Origin: Jaminaea rosea
Lineage: Eukaryota > Basidiomycota > Exobasidiomycetes > Microstromatales
Length of the DNA: 64,000 bases
Direction: 5' to 3'
NCBI RefSeq assembly: GCF_003144245.1
Contig: NW_020289983.1
Coordinates: forward strand, 1 to 64,000
Of this stretch, positions 60,901-64,000 are shown piece by piece. The translations under genes and the position numbers were made by a program. Each line of letters opens with the position of its first letter. Within the stretch, counting starts at the first letter, position 1. The notes below the pieces were generated by a model. It was given only the letters and a program-made list of their open reading frames with translations. It was not told where the DNA came from and searched no databases.

Positions 60901-62197
60901 GCTTGGAGAGGCCAGAGCGGTCGCCGTCTTCGAGACCATCTGCAGTTGGCATGGGACCCATTCGCATGGCCTTGCGCTCCTCGATTACGCGGACGACTCG
61001 GTAGAGGGCATCAACCCCAACCTTGATGTCCGACGTCTTGAGGTGGACCTCGACGGCCTCCTTGCCCCTCAGCCGTAGACTGGGTCCCAGCAAGAGGCCA
61101 ACATGAAGCTGCGACTCGCTAGGCAGGTCAAGAACGTTTTCTGATGACGAATTCTTAGCCTCGCGAAGACGCAAATCGCTCAAGCGTAGACGAGCGCTCG
61201 CACGCCCGGCGGGCAAGCCTGCTGTCATGAGGGAGGCCGTATCGCGAGCAGAGGAGCTGATACGATTTGAAACGGCAGACACCATTTCTCTGCAGCGTCG
61301 ATAGAGGCCCTCGCTAGTCGGGACGCACTCCGTCTCCTTGATCCCCTCGTTGTCTGTAACACGCATAGAGACGAGCTCCATGGAGAATTCGATGCCAGCA
61401 CGCTGTATGCTCAATACGGCATCGGCCTCCTCAAGATGGACCTCGACGGCGTGCACTTGGATCTCAATGATGGAGACAAGCGCCGGCAGAGCCGATGCTA
61501 GCACGAAGAGGACGCCTCGAGCAGCTTGGACGATTGCGTCGCGAGTCCTGGGGTAGGCCGAGTCGAGGAGGAAGCGGGTCGCAGCCTGGGCAGCATTGCT
61601 GGCCTTGCCATCTTGCTCGATGTCTGCTGGAGTGGTTGCGCTGACGGAGCGAGGCGTCGTACCCCTCGAGAGACCCGCGCTACTTCCCTGCACGAGAGCT
61701 TCGAGACGCTGCTCCTCTTGCTCCCTCTCCTGCCGCTCCTCCTCTTCTTCCTTGTCGCGCTGAGCTCGAGCCTTGGCTTTCTTCTGCTCCTCAGCGGCTT
61801 CTGCATCCGGATTATGGGGTACGCGCACGTCCACGCCTTGCACGTTGATGGTGAGCCAGCTCCGTTGAGCCCTCTCCTTGCTTTTGCCGAAAGTAGCGTA
61901 TATGCGCTTGACTCGCACAACGGTAGATGACGTGGGCGAAGACCATTGCAGATCGCGAATCCCTCTGGGTCCAATGCGACGGACGCTAAAGTGACGAGAG
62001 GCCGCTCGAATGATACGAGGGAGGATGGACCGGAAGAAGAAGAGGACAGTGAACAGGATGACGAGGGCAGTGATCAAGTAGGTGGTGACAGTATTTCGCT
62101 GAGCAGCGCCATCGCGGACAAGGCCATGCTGCGACGGCGATGACGATGGCGATGGCGCCAACGGCTGCGACTGCGTTGTCGATGATGACAACGACAT
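51965..62197 (-). CDS. FMP27: Fmp27/SABRE-type bridge-like lipid transfer protein
   Basis: Giant tubular lipid-transfer protein of the Fmp27/Hobbit/SABRE (BLTP2) family, anchored at the ER and reaching other membranes; 3410 aa in one exon. An N-terminal membrane helix TYLITALVILFTVLFFFRSI (about residues 38-57) precedes repeated beta-groove segments such as SWLTINVQGVDVRVPHN and VEVHLEEADAVLSIQRAGIE. The family-defining GFWDK motif is in PKPGFWDKLPLVLQSKLLLR near residue 1800, followed by IVGNGAGWVMCWRKNVQVRL. Other conserved pieces are MRWRMSEWRFELRDYPIPLL, FYGWRSDFTHLGISIYSPEH and DWETFDDRFFIHNPTLFFTN. The last 450 residues are disordered, Ser/Lys/Asp-rich. The first ATG opens MSLSSSTTQS; the frame extends 19 codons further without ATG, so a short upstream exon is not excluded. 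Confidence 0.93.
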   Translation of the reverse strand: MSLSSSTTQSQPLAPSPSSSPSQHGLVRDGAAQRNTVTTYLITALVILFTVLFFFRSILPRIIRAASRHFSVRRIGPRGIRDLQWSSPTSSTVVRVKRIYATFGKSKERAQRSWLTINVQGVDVRVPHNPDAEAAEEQKKAKARAQRDKEEEEERQEREQEEQRLEALVQGSSAGLSRGTTPRSVSATTPADIEQDGKASNAAQAATRFLLDSAYPRTRDAIVQAARGVLFVLASALPALVSIIEIQVHAVEVHLEEADAVLSIQRAGIEFSMELVSMRVTDNEGIKETECVPTSEGLYRRCREMVSAVSNRISSSARDTASLMTAGLPAGRASARLRLSDLRLREAKNSSSENVLDLPSESQLHVGLLLGPSLRLRGKEAVEVHLKTSDIKVGVDALYRVVRVIEERKAMRMGPMPTADGLEDGDRSGLSKHFVSQRKQPAAKALMALRAASLTIPRIRIAASPNPIDCDYARSIDEEQRQRLPRHIEVEAIVEGIGLSVSTSSPRDAAHRRWLGSCGILNHKSLRGETQLTRKAKLTEYRRAFKLDFAIKSVQASCRLNDDQHRSELLHLGQLKVQSRSTWTPFGVLPSAMCDGEGPPRYFAGDPNEESVVAEVSLAQVRGDVKLNALTGLVAFAEMRQEERREIRKKLSLDKPPKKNKVQLLDHVPKLSCSFEVKDVCYRVDAGHDVAIRPTKMQPRHSSLIFKLPSLAYVAHGNYKESFVKRSELERRAAWKALANDELEWSIMSDYKSQGPGMTSPKLPSAGFASFVGRVKDQFSPGRARNADDSASSASSPPMTRPSSPASRREEPQSGMSIEEAVRQMKELQKREDEQQKNERDDDGIQEVEVPATTASGQKTTRLIRVPPHLTRKASTASKDDSTATYAFESHFSCPSVESFFVLARSEGGDEGEGGGAGESERDDEGKEPSASGLTRLQLLTVTNSELGLSGTLPGKEDLASNRVSLQLRKHQTQIKAIVEEIDVEVWHPKAFAFAQTVIDGLQAARRPFKDESDESSEEKSEEAEEEKEAEESKAVIDRIPTGADIWISIGGILAHIGGSDVKCDPHLTRGVGFEARRIVAELACQSRDAAFSNTRPDWGHRSALLLPEDVKTSASSLASRHGKSAVGKLSLYEIGVFPLLDVEQAVQLVGPDGHALAHEPTSKQTDDADAPSVFADAIWDFQERQPAFRASARRRYHQEDRSQNFIFWMPYSGTKITVRPPGAHAEKVGKRLDEVTIIGEGTRLLAFKIQLLHTYCVLIAVAALRDLSPRHRSPVVNPPESKPVNQPSKKQVHRHEPTVFVDFGISDVHLYVDLPEQVRLFVHLRRLDVRKTQLNGLSVSFESLMGAVESPRMLATELWEEAARLRDWTVTVQPGGGPEGKLKVTVNGDGATMRIPFGYVVHNIIDSASVAFKATKQLVHQFVKGAEDSAITPVGEDPKHLPFIDLNIRIMTIEAQDDPIETRLNIIWRAGGDENRARLDREEAFEAKVNSLTGVGSGANGASQSTISLDSSRSSSIWENSESEDEGDGEPRSEASSNRGGASSRQESSRVSSQLISEARERLDVYNSTSWIRRHANAKAEQGRREDAVLKKIFGRYPSLRQAVELPIKMAQPTRAAPLFRSSMMQIAISVGPTSFSEDKLRDWLHEQGNGTPKDLPYSLLVPFHMRWRMSEWRFELRDYPIPLLHIPPTRSDQPSTMPAFELSGDMCIAEHLSEGSQSIRHVPAVVVPAATGRADAKEYGINVPKVAMPVKFYGSPVIDVNSSYPTRFAWGQSLQPAIQDMVRVFDGISSPPHDPSPKPGFWDKLPLVLQSKLLLRWSQDGEIHFYLKGSRDPYSIVGNGAGWVMCWRKNVQVRLGFDNEDKEFMQFLSNEFILAIPDLRDYQDSAATGLTSGEGSEEEPEKKEPKRKPKASVSSSSTDDDANKARSTLDFGHQRYKKEPHFSKICLRLTHGVRWGASLRHEHTCRNGNCPRDPPCRGDLFHRECRFFDRRPHWSVIQRSKEYMDTLPEEERTDSFYGWRSDFTHLGISIYSPEHGFEAYGEKWGQQRGVNNLYFSPLAWQHFWAWLRLFDSAMGLPIRHGRLFPGTGPQSPKFGRQLGTIKYRFDIAPLFITHLYPQFSRADWARGAKTMLGIKARLAVFHVDMHQRQQEMVKERPETNEKKTGYHKPFYEAEADFGEIDLRALLGRFTDVSKKLVPHDEIDAEDEFAELFEDDAQDRKPVGVESEWLDMHDFIEVDALPPGEDNPKIRLIPTLTCPRFNFYRRYDSRRESKAKAEAKGSSTLDEKDADNLERTKFGNECPQTHTCLIGKAPWPSQVQKHLATGRIEQLQRELEESKAKSTRDDLFTRIKLIGDYMEMLNKLEKQEEAIKGGPPGANADGQQGEGPSADSCGDGSMDIPELYHDWETFDDRFFIHNPTLFFTNETRFILLRYYVSSKRRKGFIHNMTARAIWNIRQLSEALEKQPDHRPGPQRQNTTASKAGSELLTGLLNDTMQYVVSDIDERKGKDAKQNALLDTRVDPQEGISDAFKVRRANVCVLLKPQIVMKSRVDNRSSIIVTAIRTRLQNYAILDPTVTDEDSVNRRVLSRNYFSLDGLQAFYPSDEQSLAQSRTQLVYVPLETLVDLKLQTKDFDRIVSRTDASLRYDKFNRLRLNDSTRPLAADLDSADPAVDHLRHHMDLLRVRCPRFAVSANSTHFGAMYNIVTDLVLYRAPSWREHAKQLEAMQLSYDFKDTGLLADVVASLQMRIRQALELDAQYQLRFDELNERGRHDLFDLKGHLSELVEELLLITEAITASEDAKADDEKDKKSALRMEAHANDLSWNMMGEEDGELLAKLSIKGPSFTWLNKADNSAANSLSIVDLHAVNVHPDAYFPEIITKWDKAPEHRMAKQKRFVNAIWSELAPVGGISIVDQFELDLHPVKVQLELKVGRIIMDYVFGSKRRREREEQKRKDELEEGSKQRTVSKSKRSPLAMLRGSEGKSSDTSSNNSSGHASPRKSYDVSSRGADGQATDDEERPSRRTSTSSDGTKRSASSDTRLESKASSSSLKDKDKDKEGKESKEEGDSDEDKDHSQHAIAKRNADEMRQRSSSNLTFIYFKLQETVFCLSYKSDKDKSITDIYDLVFRAPDIEYRNRTWAYEELVQHMKKDIFRAAWGQRTTILKTILSHRPKRPEALRNIREKQAWLRKTSSRDVSPSVQFNVEPPTPQRSREGTPNDTSLDKNAAAPSHAYVERGPNGGGDGGSSGDGSIEEIEPQNEDNSHHSQNRLSRFLHNHRLTGGGNNRSQSGSDASGSGTLSRASSAHHDGSSGEGTTAVAEEREENQRTVRRKRDEDNQATVRRRPDDSTVRKKGSLGFLSMQRERSHSSGSHRSVSRMRGGEDEQQEPGKDADEEQKARALLGSSRQY

Positions 62198-62883
62198 GGC
62201 TAGCGCGAGCCGTTGCGCGAGGTAGGGTGAAGAAGAGTCGCCTGAGCCAGACAATGAAGCATGGATTTGAAAGCGGGGAAAGGAACGAAGAAAGGAAATG
62301 TACAGCCGGGCTTCTCAACCAACCAACTCAACGAATCCACGATTGTCCGGACGTGCGAGCTGCTGAGCGGCACGCACGCGCCCTTTACTTTCCCTCTTTT
62401 CTCCGCTCAGTCAGACCAGGACCCTGGACTGCCTGTGTCTGCGTCGTGACGCCTGCGTCCCTCCCTGCCCTGCGTTTCTCCATGGCCGGCCCGCTGCGCC
62501 ACCTGATCGTGGGCAAGGCCCGACTTTCATCGCAACGAGGAGGCGAGGCGGGAGTGGAGGGGGAGGAGCAAATGCGACAACTTCCTCGGCGCCGGCGAAT
62601 GCAGCTAGCTCGAATGAGGATGAGCCTCTAGAGGGCCGGAGGATGATGGTACAGACGTGCAGACATGGGAACCATGATCAGTCAGCAGGCCCTGTTGACG
62701 ATCTCTCAGAACGAACTTAGGCGGGTATCTCATGTCGGGAAGAGAGAGAAAGGTACAAGAAGATGAAACGATGAGACGTTACGAAGAAATGCGGCGAGAG
62801 ATTGGGGGTAAAGGAGCATGCTGATCGTGACGGGATGGTGGGAGGGTTCGCGGCTGACAGCGTGGGAGCGGATCTGCTCACCC
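62198..62883. other. Intergenic region upstream of FMP27
   Basis: 686 bp holding the promoter of the FMP27 gene and the 3' flank of the Ras-family gene. A plus-strand frame that runs from inside FMP27 to 62631 is basic and repetitive and has no domain. No gene seen. Confidence 0.5.
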
Positions 62884-63667
62884 TCACATGACCACGCACT
62901 TCTTGTCCTTCCTTCCGCTCTTGACCGACTGGCTCGCCGACCCATTGACGAGCTCCCAGGCCCGACATTGCCGTACTATGTCTGCGAATATCTCATCGAC
63001 GTTGATCTTCTTTCTCGCTGATGCTTCATAGTACGGCACGTTACCCCACGCCCGTGAGAGGTTTGTGCCCACTTCACGGGGCACTTGGCGTTCCGGGCGT
63101 AGATCTGACTTGTTGCCTACGAGGACGATGGGGACCTGAAGGCGTGATGGCAGCGATTGCGATGAGTACAGCGTGCGTACAGCGCAGCGCTCGCTCGTAC
63201 TCACCTTGGAACCCTTTATCCTGACGATTTGTTCTCGCAAGGGGCCGAGCTCATTGACGCTAGACAGTTGAGTAAGGGAAAAGACGAGGAGAAAGCCTTG
63301 GCCTGACTTCATGTAGAGCTCCTTGAGCGCCATGAATTGTTCGGTACTGCGGGAGCGTGAGTGACAGGAGCATGTCAGCGCGAGATTGGAGTCGTGGGTC
63401 CTCCGCACGGCGCACTCACCCTGCCGTATCCAAGATCTCGACAAGACATTGTTGCCCGTCGATGGAGATGACCTTGCGATAGGTGTCCTCGATGGTCGGA
63501 TCGTACGTCGAGACAAAGACATTGCGAACAAATTGGACCGTGAGGGCCGACTTGCCAACTCCTCCGCCTGCGACGCAAAACGGGAGGGTGAGCTGTCCTG
63601 AATAGCATCCTCAAGCTTGTGTTCGCCCATACTCACCACCCATGATCACTACCCTGACCTCCTTCAT
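62884..63667 (-). CDS. Rsr1/Bud1 (Rap-type) small GTPase
   Basis: Ras-family GTPase, 190 aa, likely to guide bud-site or polarity choice as yeast Rsr1 does. Exons 63667-63637, 63567-63420, 63346-63205 and 63135-62884. Motifs: [11 protein letters not shown] with [17 protein letters not shown] (P-loop, completed over intron 1), effector region [31 protein letters not shown] (Thr at the Ras Gln61 position, a Rap/Rsr1 mark), [18 protein letters not shown] and [15 protein letters not shown]. The C-terminus is basic, [14 protein letters not shown], with a CAAX box (CVVM) for prenylation. The 31-nt first exon carries the first half of the P-loop. The alternative name would be Rap1/Krev-1; orthology to Rsr1 was not tested by a tree. 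Confidence 0.92.
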
Positions 63668-64000
63668 GATGCTACAAGCGGTTGTAAGCTGCAGTACTTG
63701 GTGCAGTGAGAGTTTTGCGGGCTTGCGTCGATTTGTCTCACGCGGCCGCTCGATGCTCCGCTGTCTCGAATCGGGGGCCTAGCAATCCCGCGGCTGTGAA
63801 GAGGTCGTGAAGATCGTAATGAGGTCGTGACAGAGAGGATCGTAGGTATGTCTTCTTTGTCTCGTCCTTTGTGTCCTGCCTCGCGATTCAATAACGACGT
63901 CGAGCGTTTGATTTATCACTTCGCGACGATCTCGGCGATGAGCAGCGTAGAGCACGGAACAGGCCGTCGATGCCTAGGAGGCCAGTGACGCAAGAGGAGG
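63668..64000. other. 5' flank of the Rsr1-like gene
   Basis: 333 bp to the window end. It contains a near-direct repeat of gaggtcgtga (63799-63808 and 63820-63829). No open frame with support; presumably promoter. Confidence 0.5.

Noticed and set aside
52004-61930. Many open frames of 60 to 270 codons on both strands inside the FMP27 gene
   Set aside because: They are antisense or shifted-frame shadows of one continuous, well-supported reading frame and show no domains.
62140-62631. Plus-strand frame of 163 codons upstream of FMP27
   Set aside because: It begins inside the FMP27 coding region, is basic and repetitive, and lacks any recognisable domain.
1-64000. Transposons, LTR or virus-like elements, CRISPR arrays, tRNA and rRNA genes
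   Set aside because: No reverse transcriptase, integrase, transposase or capsid-like reading frames, no long terminal repeats, no regularly spaced repeats and no tRNA box pattern were seen by eye; a dedicated tRNA or ncRNA scan was not possible.
1-64000. A biosynthetic gene cluster or dedicated defence system
   Set aside because: The aminotransferases, cupin, transporter and zinc-cluster regulator are scattered among unrelated housekeeping genes, with no core synthase and no shared context.

Overview
The window is a gene-dense stretch of a nuclear fungal chromosome. I count 32 protein genes plus one possible partial gene in 64 kb, about one per 2 kb on both strands. Most are split by short introns (about 50 to 95 nt) with GTGAGT-like donors and CAG or TAG acceptors. 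The sequence is GC-rich. A Zn2Cys6 regulator, Erg26, a 21 kDa complex I subunit, Rsr1, Ksh1 and an Fmp27/SABRE protein all point to a fungus. The intron style and compactness suggest Basidiomycota, perhaps Ustilaginomycotina; the subphylum is an inference and was not tested. I saw no transposon, virus-like element, CRISPR array, tRNA or rRNA gene.

Layout. 1-9.4 kb: possible end of a gene cut by the window edge, an Aro8-type aminotransferase, a Zn2Cys6 regulator, a SnoaL-like protein with an in-frame TGA at a conserved Trp position, and a sugar transporter. 9.5-19.7 kb: Tah18 diflavin reductase and Atg15 lipase (divergent), a GT31 glycosyltransferase with a long disordered tail, an ABHD12-like hydrolase and a membrane glutaredoxin (divergent). 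20-24 kb: an ACC-synthase-like aminotransferase joined to an unrecognised helical domain, and a small two-exon gene of unknown function. 24.5-34.3 kb: a nucleoporin with a Ran-binding domain, complex I 21 kDa subunit, an ITFG1/TIP homologue, a cupin, a mitochondrial carrier and SAP18.

34.7-48.3 kb is a run of housekeeping genes: PP4 catalytic subunit, Pcf11, Ksh1, a HIRIP3-like chaperone, Erg26, Pdx3, Rpb6, Rpt4, eIF3i and a glycolipid transfer protein. 48.6-64 kb: a secreted LysM protein divergent from a DUF1275 membrane protein, an acidic hypothetical protein, a 10.2 kb intronless FMP27/SABRE (bridge-like lipid transfer) gene, and an Rsr1/Rap GTPase.

The genes do not form an operon or an evident pathway cluster. 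The organisation is alternating divergent pairs that share short promoters (about 240 to 360 bp) and convergent pairs whose stop codons can be only about 30 bp apart. Multi-exon models were assembled by eye from splice signals; reading frame closes over every exon sum given. The most unusual points are the TGA in the SnoaL-like gene, the aminotransferase fusion whose junction intron begins with a stop when retained, and two genes whose first coding exon is the start codon alone.
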